Origin: an uncultured Planctomycetaceae bacterium
GTDB lineage: Bacteria > Planctomycetota > Planctomycetia > Pirellulales > Pirellulaceae
DNA: 9,963 nt
Direction of reading: 5' to 3'
NCBI GenBank assembly: GCA_903921945.1
Contig: CAIXSC010000862.1
Location: forward strand, 1-9,963
A program made the translations under genes and the position numbers. The notes beneath the pieces are model-generated. The model searched no databases. It was not told the origin of the DNA and was given only the letters and a program-made list of their open reading frames with translations. This document shows positions 1 to 6,207 of this stretch, one piece after another. Numbering within the stretch: the stretch's first letter is position 1; every line of letters starts with the position of its first letter.

Positions 1-39
1 TGATCGCTTGCCGTGATCGCTTGCCGTGATCGCATGCTG
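1..39. repeat. 13-bp tandem repeat at window edge
   Basis: Two perfect copies of TGATCGCTTGCCG (1-13 and 14-26) are followed by a third copy with two changes (27-39). The array may continue to the left of the window, so its full size is unknown. It does not belong to a convincing coding frame. Its function is unknown. Confidence 0.8.
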
Positions 40-197
40 CGGCGGGAAACAGCGATTGCTGCGGCGCGTCCAAGAGCCAAAGCCAATGCACTAGGCACGA
101 TAATCGCCAAAATCGGATCAAGTCGCAATGTCTGCGCCCCGGATGAATCACGAAAATCGAGGGGCGAAGGCCGAAGAAAACTCGCTAAATCGGCGAC

Positions 198-221
198 CTC
201 GCGGATGCAGTAAGCCGCGAG
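198..221. other. GC-rich hairpin
   Basis: CTCGCGG (198-204) and CCGCGAG (215-221) are perfect 7-bp arms around a 10-base loop. No T tract follows on either strand, so a standard intrinsic terminator is not supported. It may be a chance inverted repeat in GC-rich DNA. Confidence 0.3.
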
Positions 222-818
222 ACTTGCGGTGAATGGAGGGCGTTTGACGACGCCTCGCTGAACCCGCGATCGGCGTGGATCGCCCGCGAACCGGCCGCTG
301 GCGCCGCTCGGCTTATGGGTTGCTCGGGCAGATCGCATAGGCCGACTCAGTGCCGTCACCCGCAGGAGTGCAACCTAGCACCGCCAACAACTTGATTGGG
401 ATGCAACCATGAAAGGCAGCGGGAACGCTCCGACCATCGGCTTCGAGTTGGTAGGGTTGTTCCACACCGGGCAGAGAAGCCACTTGAAGCCCTCCCAAAC
501 CGCGCGCAGCACCTCCTCCTCTACACTCTGTAATTCCCCGGTCGGCCTCCCCGCACGATTGCCGACGTGATCGAGCAACGCTTGTTCGGCGGGCTGCCAA
601 GGAACAGGGGAAGGGCCATGCGACAAGCCAAGTTGACTTGTCGACAACCGGCTCGTTGCGATCCACTTCACCCATGCCGGGCCCGAAAATGCTATTTCTG
701 CGTCGCGGTTAGACTGGTAACCTAACATCGATTGTTTCCAACGGCGTTGCGCACAGGCCACCGACGGTTGGAATCAAGTCGGTGCCAAGCGGCCATAACG
801 TACGGAGGCTCGTGTACC

Positions 819-842
819 ATCGACCGGGAGTTGCCGGTCGAT
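819..842 (+). promoter_or_regulatory. Perfect 9-bp stem-loop before methyltransferase gene
   Basis: ATCGACCGG (819-827) pairs without mismatch with CCGGTCGAT (834-842) around the 6-base loop GAGTTG. The structure ends 27 bases before the ATG at 870 and 14 bases before the likely ribosome binding site CGGAG at 857-861. No T tract follows, so it is not a classical terminator. It could be a leader structure affecting transcript stability or translation of the methyltransferase, or a protein-binding operator. The pairing is seen directly; the role is inference. Confidence 0.45.
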
Positions 843-869
843 CTTAGCCAACCAGTCGGAGTCACCTCG

Positions 870-1814
870 ATGAATCAATTGTTGAAACGATTGTTCCGCA
901 AAACAAGACGCGATGTATCGCCGCCGATTCGAGTCCGTGATTTTCCGCAACGCTACCACGAGCTGTTTCTTTCGCACGCGGGCAAAGATAAAGTCGAAGG
1001 GACCGGTATGGTGTCACAACTATGCCGCTTCGCCACACTCAACTCGCAGCCCTTTCGAGACTGGGTGGAGCGGATGAGGCTGGAATGGGAAGCCCATCGC
1101 AAAAAGTGGGAACTCGCTTATATCTGCCAAGCGCTGCATGAACGGGGAATGCTGGCGGCCGGCAAGCGAGGTCTCGGATTCGCTGTCGGAGCCGAAAAAC
1201 TGCCGGCGTTCATGGCATCGCTCGGTTGTCAGATAACCGCCACCGATTTACCCGCCGAAGACGAGCGAAAACAACCCTGGGCGGATTCGGGGCAGTGGGT
1301 CGGCAATCTCGAGGCTCTTAACGCTGATTGCCTATGTCCGGTTGACGAGTTCCGGCGACGGGTTGAGTACCGGCCAGTCGACATGAATCGCATTCCTGCC
1401 GACCTGCGTGGTTACGACTTCGCTTGGTCAACTTGTTCCTTTGAACACTGCGGCGATCTCGAACTTGGCCTCCAATTTCTCGAACGGCAGATGGAGTGCC
1501 TGAAGCCTGGCGGGGTTGCCGTCCATACGACGGAGTTCAATCTGTCATCCAACGATGAAACGGTCTCCCAAGGATCGTGCGTGATCTACCGGTTGCGCGA
1601 CATTGAAGACATTTGCTACAGACTCACCGCCCAGGGACATCAAGTCGCGCCGATCGACCTGGACCCAGGCAGCGAAGAACTCGATTTGTTTGTCGATCCT
1701 CCACCTTACTACCAGTCCGCCAAGGAGCCTTACGGCAGGATCAAACATCTCCGGCTAAGCCTAATTGGCTACGCATCAACCTCGATTGGGCTCATCATTC
1801 GCAAAGCGGCGTAA
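870..1814 (+). CDS. Class I SAM-dependent methyltransferase
   Basis: Encodes 314 residues. The likely role is transfer of a methyl group from S-adenosylmethionine to an unknown acceptor. Motif I is GLGFAVGAE (residues 101-109), the SAM-binding glycine loop. It is followed by LPAF and TATDLP, whose Asp126 should bind the ribose. DMN at 171-173 fits motif III, DFAWSTCSFEHCGDLE at 183-198 fits motif IV, and CLKPGGVAVHTTEF at 210-223 is the usual strand-turn of the fold. The first 80 residues are basic and helical, without a signal peptide, so it should be cytosolic. I chose ATG 870 because CGGAG lies 8 bases before it; the frame is open upstream to 732, but that extension lacks a similar site and looks non-coding. 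Relatives with this motif set often sit in polysaccharide or glycosyltransferase loci, but no such neighbour is visible here and the gene stands alone. The substrate cannot be read from the sequence. Confidence 0.85.
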   Translation: MNQLLKRLFRKTRRDVSPPIRVRDFPQRYHELFLSHAGKDKVEGTGMVSQLCRFATLNSQPFRDWVERMRLEWEAHRKKWELAYICQALHERGMLAAGKRGLGFAVGAEKLPAFMASLGCQITATDLPAEDERKQPWADSGQWVGNLEALNADCLCPVDEFRRRVEYRPVDMNRIPADLRGYDFAWSTCSFEHCGDLELGLQFLERQMECLKPGGVAVHTTEFNLSSNDETVSQGSCVIYRLRDIEDICYRLTAQGHQVAPIDLDPGSEELDLFVDPPPYYQSAKEPYGRIKHLRLSLIGYASTSIGLIIRKAA

Positions 1815-1978
1815 ACTCCCAGAGATTGAAGAGACAACAACCATTGCACGGAGGGCGCCATGGTTCACCTTAGCCCTTTTCCCCAAGCCTGCCGTTCTCT
1901 TGTCGCCGGCTTGAATACGGGGCGATTGGAGCATTCGACAGGAAGGCGGGGCTCCCAAGTCGACGATCGTTGCCAATC

Positions 1979-2074
1979 CTAGCCAAGCTCCCGTTAAACA
2001 CCGAACGACGCCCCAATGATTTGGCCGATGATCTCTCCATGGATAAGTTCGATTGTCATACCCTCCTCTGACAT
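1979..2074 (-). pseudogene. Decayed GxxExxY-family gene, 5' fragment
   Basis: Read from ATG 2074 on the minus strand, the frame gives MSEEGMTIELIHGEIIGQII followed by GASFGV, then a TAA stop (1994-1996), then RELG, then a TAG stop (1979-1981). From memory, intact GxxExxY proteins (Pfam PDDEXK_3 family) begin with a short acidic stretch, then a segment like IIGAAFEVHRELGPGFLESVYE. The fragment matches that pattern, with the His of VHRELG replaced by TAA and the Pro after RELG by TAG. Two in-frame stops inside a conserved block argue for a pseudogene. Beyond this point none of the three frames resembles the rest of the family, so the 3' part is lost or scrambled. The biochemical function of this family is not well established. 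The call rests on about 20 aligned residues and a profile search should confirm it. Confidence 0.5.
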
Positions 2075-2079
2075 GTTCT

Positions 2080-2150
2080 GGCATTGGGAGTGCCTACTTT
2101 CCTCAAGACACACAGACTTTATGCCACGGACGAACACTGATAACACGGGA
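2080..2150 (-). promoter_or_regulatory. Leader upstream of decayed GxxExxY gene
   Basis: On the minus strand, directly upstream of the gene remnant, are CCCGTGTTATCAGTGTTCGT, then CCGTGG, then CTGTGTGTCTTGAGGAAAG. I recall very similar short runs of the 'CAGTGTTCATCCGTG' kind before GxxExxY genes in many environmental bacteria. If that is right, the leader has survived while the coding part decayed. The sequence is seen directly; the link to this family is from memory and its role is unknown. Confidence 0.4.
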
Positions 2151-2166
2151 TATTCCGATTCGGCTC

Positions 2167-2216
2167 GGCGGTAAGCGACGGAGGCGAAACAAGCAGAGGC
2201 GGTAAACGACGGAGGC
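2167..2216. repeat. 19-bp direct repeat, two copies
   Basis: GGCGGTAAGCGACGGAGGC (2167-2185) recurs with one change as GGCGGTAAACGACGGAGGC (2198-2216), so the units start 31 bp apart. It lies between the GxxExxY remnant and the patatin stop codon. It may be a fragment of a dispersed intergenic repeat of this genome; a genome search would show that. Confidence 0.7.
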
Positions 2217-2259
2217 ATTCTATGAGGGCGCCTACCGTGAGGCCCGGTTGTGTTTTCGC

Positions 2260-4764
2260 CTAAGGGGCGGCGTCCCATAGGCGGACTTCGGCGATCGGCA
2301 ATGCGAAGCCGGCATTGTCCTTTAATAACGGATGCATCAAATCACCGCGGTACTCCTTCCCCTCGGACACTCGCAGGAAGTCGATCGAATAGACCGCGAC
2401 CGCGGGCGCGGCTCCGTTAACCGGCTCGCTCAACCGCGACTGGCTGAAGGCCAGCTTGATCGCCGCCGGCCGATCGTCGCGGCCCTCGGATTGGCCGGAG
2501 AATTCAAGGAGCACGGTCTGGTCCGATCGGCTGCCCGGAAACACGAATTCCCGAACCTGTCCGCGAAGCAAACTCTGCCCCTCCTGCCCCAAGACCGGAG
2601 CCCAGCGCACATACGCCGTCGCGACGCCACTCTGCTTGCCCGCGACCTTCAAGAGCCGTCGATAGGCGTCCACACGTGCCCGCAACGCGGCGTTCTCGTC
2701 GGCCCCCATCGACTCGATGTCCTCCGCAAGCTGTTTCACTTGGGACTCGACCTCCGAGCCAAGCCGCTCGACGCTGTAGTACGCGATTTGGAACGACCAC
2801 CGTTCGTTGAATGACGCGGTGATCGACTGTGTGTTTCGCTCCAGACCAGACAGCCGAGTGGCCGTCGTGTCCAGTTCCGCCTTCAACTTCTCCCGCTGAC
2901 GGCCATAGTCCATCCGCAACGACTGTAGTTCTTGCGAAGACCGGAATAACACAAGCAACGCGGGAAAGCTTAAGGCCGCCAAGAGGTAGCTTGCCAGCGC
3001 CGCCAGCGTCACCCAACTACACCAGTCGCGCGCGTCGAAAACAGCGGCCGTCCACCGCGTCATACTGCGTTGAATCCCTTCAAGCCGCTCCACAGTCTCT
3101 TGCACGTGTTCGAGCGCCGCCGCGTGAACGGCCGCCCTTGCCGGCGCGGAACCGGCTATCGGTTTGGTCCGTTCGGTTTGTGCTGCGAGTGGATTCGCAG
3201 GCTGTTTCCCCGGGATTTCACGAGGCGAAGCCACTGGCATCGCGGCAGTGGCCGAAGCTGCCGCATCGGTCGGATCCCAGGGCTGGGTTAAATGTTCCAG
3301 ATGTCGCCGTTGCTCGACATCCAGCAGGCCACTTTCGATCAGCGTTTGACGCGCGACAAGGTAGCCATGCCGTACTAGACAGGAAATCTCCAGCGAATCG
3401 AACCGGTCGAGATCGGTGCGGATTTGACGGACGGCATGCACTAGTTCGCGGGCCAACGCGCCGGCGGCATCCGCGAGCCAACGGGAGATGTGAATCCGCA
3501 ACAGCAGGGGCCGTCCATCCTCGGAAGACCGACGCGCCCACTCATACTCCAGTTCGGCGACTCGCCGCATCAGGATGTCGCTGGCCCGTACCGCGCGATG
3601 CCAAAAACGTTTGTAGTTCGCCCCGATCTTCCACACAAACGGCGACTCGGCGTCGCTCACCAGGATCGCCGCCAAATCAAATTGCGTCCGCGCGCGGAGG
3701 TTTTGGATTTTGCGAATGCCCAGGTTGTCATAAACGCCGCCGTCACTGAGATACTCCGGCGATTGTAAAAACTGGCTCGCGTCGACCCGTAATTGCTCAT
3801 GGGTCACGTAAACCGGCGGGAAGGCGGGCGGGAAGGCCGAAGACGCGGTCACCGCCAGCGAGATCGGCACCAGCCGGCAATCAATCCGCTGCTCGCCAGC
3901 GTCATCCAGGTCGTCATCCAGATACCGCCGTTCGAACTGCAGGCCATTGGCCGTGAACGCGCACATATCGCCGGTTTTCATCGCGGTCGCCATCAAGAAC
4001 AGTTCGGGACGCGTTGGTCCTTGCAAGGCTCCGAGCGGTTCGCCGCGGAACAGCGTGTCGTATTCGTTTTGAAGCAGGCGAGTACGATTCCAACGTTGCA
4101 GTCCGCCGAGAAACAGGAGAACGGGGCTGAGCACCGTTCCCATGATCCAGCGACGGAAGACACGCCCGCGCACATCGCGGGACGCGAAGTCCACGATCTC
4201 TTGAGCGGCCGAGTCAAATTGCCCGCCCGTATAACGTTCCCAGTTATGCACCAGATGCGCGGCCAAGATACTTCCGCCGGAAACCGAGCAAATGTGCGTC
4301 ACACTGCTCAACAGACCCGCATCGGCCAGCAACCGCACGAACCCAAGGTGGAAGAGCGTCGCGCGGAAGCCGCCACCCGAGAACGATAACGCCAGACAAT
4401 CCGAGCGTTCGGCCGCCAATTCGCTAGCCAGCGATTCAGCCGCTAACCGAGCTTCCTCCGCTGTCGGCCCGCTGACCGATAATGTCCAACGCCCCGGCTG
4501 AACGTCGAAGATCGCTCGCCATTCACTCGGTTCGCCCCCAGCCCGCAGCGCGATCCAGCGGAATGCTCCACCATTTTCAGGCGCGAGCGGTCCTCCCGCC
4601 TCCTCGCCCGCTAATTCGTGCCAGCCGCCCTCGGGCCGCGAACGCTGCCGCCGAATCTGTGTCTCCGCGACACCCGCCAAAGTCTGAAACCGGCGTGAGA
4701 AGCGGTCGAACGTCCCGAGTTCCACCGCGCGGGGAACCAGATAACGCACATAAGTGAAGGCCAC
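2260..4764 (-). CDS. Patatin-like phospholipase with C-terminal membrane anchor
   Basis: Encodes 834 residues. Patatin-family enzymes hydrolyse acyl esters of lipids with a Ser-Asp dyad. The oxyanion-hole motif is GGGFRA (130-135). The nucleophile elbow is SVSGG (160-164) with Ser162, and the catalytic Asp is D341 in DGGVYDNLG. The conserved ASSAFPP lies at 308-314. The patatin domain spans roughly 120-480; residues 1-119 form an N-terminal extension of unknown fold. An Ala/Pro-rich linker (about 498-548), a short helix, one strong membrane segment (about 583-607), a coiled-coil-like stretch (about 608-645) and a C-terminal region of about 190 residues follow. The start is GTG at 4764, supported by AAGGGAG (4778-4772) seven bases upstream. 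Classical bacterial patatins of about 300 residues are much shorter. I infer a membrane-anchored lipid hydrolase. The substrate is unknown, and so is which side of the membrane the C-terminal part occupies. It follows metF after a 116-bp gap and may share its transcript. Confidence 0.92.
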   Translation of the reverse strand: MAFTYVRYLVPRAVELGTFDRFSRRFQTLAGVAETQIRRQRSRPEGGWHELAGEEAGGPLAPENGGAFRWIALRAGGEPSEWRAIFDVQPGRWTLSVSGPTAEEARLAAESLASELAAERSDCLALSFSGGGFRATLFHLGFVRLLADAGLLSSVTHICSVSGGSILAAHLVHNWERYTGGQFDSAAQEIVDFASRDVRGRVFRRWIMGTVLSPVLLFLGGLQRWNRTRLLQNEYDTLFRGEPLGALQGPTRPELFLMATAMKTGDMCAFTANGLQFERRYLDDDLDDAGEQRIDCRLVPISLAVTASSAFPPAFPPVYVTHEQLRVDASQFLQSPEYLSDGGVYDNLGIRKIQNLRARTQFDLAAILVSDAESPFVWKIGANYKRFWHRAVRASDILMRRVAELEYEWARRSSEDGRPLLLRIHISRWLADAAGALARELVHAVRQIRTDLDRFDSLEISCLVRHGYLVARQTLIESGLLDVEQRRHLEHLTQPWDPTDAAASATAAMPVASPREIPGKQPANPLAAQTERTKPIAGSAPARAAVHAAALEHVQETVERLEGIQRSMTRWTAAVFDARDWCSWVTLAALASYLLAALSFPALLVLFRSSQELQSLRMDYGRQREKLKAELDTTATRLSGLERNTQSITASFNERWSFQIAYYSVERLGSEVESQVKQLAEDIESMGADENAALRARVDAYRRLLKVAGKQSGVATAYVRWAPVLGQEGQSLLRGQVREFVFPGSRSDQTVLLEFSGQSEGRDDRPAAIKLAFSQSRLSEPVNGAAPAVAVYSIDFLRVSEGKEYRGDLMHPLLKDNAGFALPIAEVRLWDAAP

Positions 4765-4880
4765 GGCTCGACTCCCTTCTCTCCGGGCAGGCGACCACGC
4801 GTCGTCGCTCCGTCCACTTGCCGCGGATCCGCCATGCCCCGCCCACGCTCTCGGTCGATGCTTGGCGAGTGAGATCGGCG

Positions 4881-5792
4881 TTAGTCATTCACCGCGACAG
4901 GCCATTGAATCGCCTCGAGCACCGCGGCCGTCGCATGGGACTTGTTCAGCACGTAGAAGTGAATGCCGACCGCACCCGCCGACTGTAACTCGCGAACCTG
5001 CGCAACCGCGTGCTCGACCCCCACTTCGAACTGCCATTCGGCATCGTCCCGTTCTGCCAAACGCCGGGTGAATGGTTCAGGCAATCGAGCTTTGCAGAGC
5101 GAAGTGATGCGTTGAACTTGCGCCAGATTGGTGACCGGCAACAGGCCCGGCACGATGGGCACCCGGATTCCGGCTTGGTCACAGCGATCGCGAAACCGGA
5201 AAAAGTCATCGTTGTCGTAAAACAACTGCGTGATCACGACGTCCGCGCCGCAATCGACCTTTCGCCGCAAGTTTTCCAAATCGGACTCGGCGCTGATCGC
5301 TTCCTGATGGACTTCCGGATAGCCAGCCACCGCAATCCCGAACTCGGGAAACTCGGCGTGGATCATCGCGACCAATTCACTCGCGTAACGAAACCCGCCG
5401 GCTACCGCTTGAAAGGCAGACTGCCCACGGGGCGGATCCCCGCGAAGGGCCACAATATGGTCAACCCCCGCTTCCCGCGCCTGTCGCAGATAAAGACGCA
5501 AGTCGTCCGTCGACGCGTTCACACACGTCAGATGGGAGGCGACGGGGACGTGGCAGCGTTGCCGCACCGCAGCCACGATTTCCAGCGTCTTGTCCCGCGT
5601 CGAGCCACCCGCTCCGTACGTACAGGTGAAGAAGCACGGGCGAAACTCCATCAGTTTCGCCACGTGGGTCCACAGCGCCTGGTCCGCCTCAGCCGTCTTG
5701 GGCGGAAACAGTTCGAAGGAAATCCCGAACTTCCCCGGACCGTAGTACGATCCCAGGGAGGGTGAACCGAACGCCTCCGAACGAGCTGACAT
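4881..5792 (-). CDS. metF: 5,10-methylenetetrahydrofolate reductase
   Basis: Encodes 303 residues, the normal length for bacterial MetF. The cytosolic flavoenzyme reduces 5,10-methylene-THF to 5-methyl-THF, the methyl donor for methionine synthesis. SFELFPPK (25-32) carries the catalytic Glu27, the counterpart of E. coli Glu28. TYGAGGS (58-64), ALRGDPP (115-121, with Asp119 for the flavin), ITQLFYDN (187-194), PGLLPV (215-220) and GIHFYVLNK (276-284) are the expected family blocks in order. All key residues I can check are present and there is no break. The ATG at 5792 has a modest AGGAA about ten bases upstream. The gene follows the TM2 gene after 46 bp and precedes the patatin gene by 116 bp, all in the same direction. 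I see no SAM riboswitch or Met-type operator in the short upstream gap. Confidence 0.96.
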   Translation of the reverse strand: MSARSEAFGSPSLGSYYGPGKFGISFELFPPKTAEADQALWTHVAKLMEFRPCFFTCTYGAGGSTRDKTLEIVAAVRQRCHVPVASHLTCVNASTDDLRLYLRQAREAGVDHIVALRGDPPRGQSAFQAVAGGFRYASELVAMIHAEFPEFGIAVAGYPEVHQEAISAESDLENLRRKVDCGADVVITQLFYDNDDFFRFRDRCDQAGIRVPIVPGLLPVTNLAQVQRITSLCKARLPEPFTRRLAERDDAEWQFEVGVEHAVAQVRELQSAGAVGIHFYVLNKSHATAAVLEAIQWPVAVND

Positions 5793-5838
5793 GACAGCGG
5801 GTTTCCTGGGCTACGCGTCAAAACCGACCAACGACGTC

Positions 5839-6129
5839 CTACTTCTTCTGGAAGACAAACTCGAACGATTCGGGCGTCCGATGATTGTACTTCTTGTCAA
5901 AATCGGCATCGTTCATGACCAACAGCATGATGCCTTCGATGAGAGGCAGAATTCCTCCAAGGCCGCAGGTGCCGAACACAGCGAGGATCGTCACCACCCC
6001 CGAGAGCACCGACCCGAGATAGAAGTGATGGACGCCGAAACCGCCCAGCAGCAGCGCCAAAATACCAGCAACGACTTTGTTTTTTCCGCGATTTGGTGTT
6101 GATCCGAAAGTGCCGTAGGGATTGGACAT
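5839..6129 (-). CDS. TM2 domain membrane protein
   Basis: Encodes 96 residues. A short polar N-terminus is followed by two hydrophobic helices (about 18-38 and 43-72) and a charged cytosolic-type tail. The core LLGGFGVHHFYLG (27-39) is the signature of the TM2 domain, whose usual form is LLGxFGxHRFYLG; here the Arg is His. The second helix contains CGLGG and LIEG where family members often have an acidic residue, here Glu65. The protein should sit in the cytoplasmic membrane. The molecular role of bacterial TM2 proteins is not settled. The ATG at 6129 has AAGG about nine bases upstream. It sits 78 bp after the protease gene and 46 bp before metF, in the same orientation. Confidence 0.9.
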   Translation of the reverse strand: MSNPYGTFGSTPNRGKNKVVAGILALLLGGFGVHHFYLGSVLSGVVTILAVFGTCGLGGILPLIEGIMLLVMNDADFDKKYNHRTPESFEFVFQKK

Positions 6130-6207
6130 TGCACGTGACCTTGGAAAGAAGAGCGTGGGGTGGACATGTCGTCGATGGCGGAAGTATCACGGTCCGCCGC
6201 GCGCCCG

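Larger units (their letters stand above)
40..869. other. Intergenic region with no supported gene
   Basis: About 830 bases hold no gene I can defend. Two overlapping minus-strand frames are open at 313-675 and 375-761, of 120 and 128 codons. Neither has a recognisable motif or a clear ribosome binding site, and they compete for the same DNA. The frame at 375-761 contains a short helix-like stretch (VEEEVLRAVWEGFKWL), so a broken or frameshifted gene cannot be excluded. A 10-bp palindrome, TTGTCGACAA, lies at 638-647. Two perfect hairpins are listed separately. I found no convincing -35/-10 pair for the methyltransferase downstream. Confidence 0.5.
1815..2259. other. Convergent intergenic region with decayed gene
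   Basis: This 445-bp interval separates the 3' ends of the plus-strand methyltransferase and the minus-strand patatin gene. It holds no intact gene. It contains the remnant of a GxxExxY-like gene and its leader on the minus strand and a 19-bp direct repeat; both are listed separately. I see no intrinsic terminator with a T tract for either flanking gene. Minus-strand frames that stay open across it (1776-2084 and 1994-2278) show no family similarity apart from the GxxExxY fragment. Confidence 0.6.

Noticed and set aside
13..213. Plus-strand open frame of 66 codons at the window start
   Set aside because: It begins inside the 13-bp repeat, is very rich in Arg and Ala as expected from random GC-rich DNA, and has no motif.
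313..761. Two overlapping minus-strand open frames of 120 and 128 codons
   Set aside because: They occupy the same DNA in different frames, have no recognisable motif, no clear ribosome binding site and no family similarity I can recall. A frameshifted remnant is possible but I cannot support it.
768..799. Promoter TTGGAA and CATAAC before the methyltransferase gene
   Set aside because: The spacer is 20 bp and both boxes are weak matches, so it cannot be separated from chance.
2829..3749. Long plus-strand open frame of 306 codons
   Set aside because: It lies antisense to the patatin gene, whose motifs are unmistakable. Its Arg/Pro/Ser-rich product is typical of an antisense shadow frame.
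6130..6207. Additional small gene between the protease and TM2 genes
   Set aside because: The 78-bp gap holds only the TM2 ribosome binding site and no start codon with a meaningful open frame.
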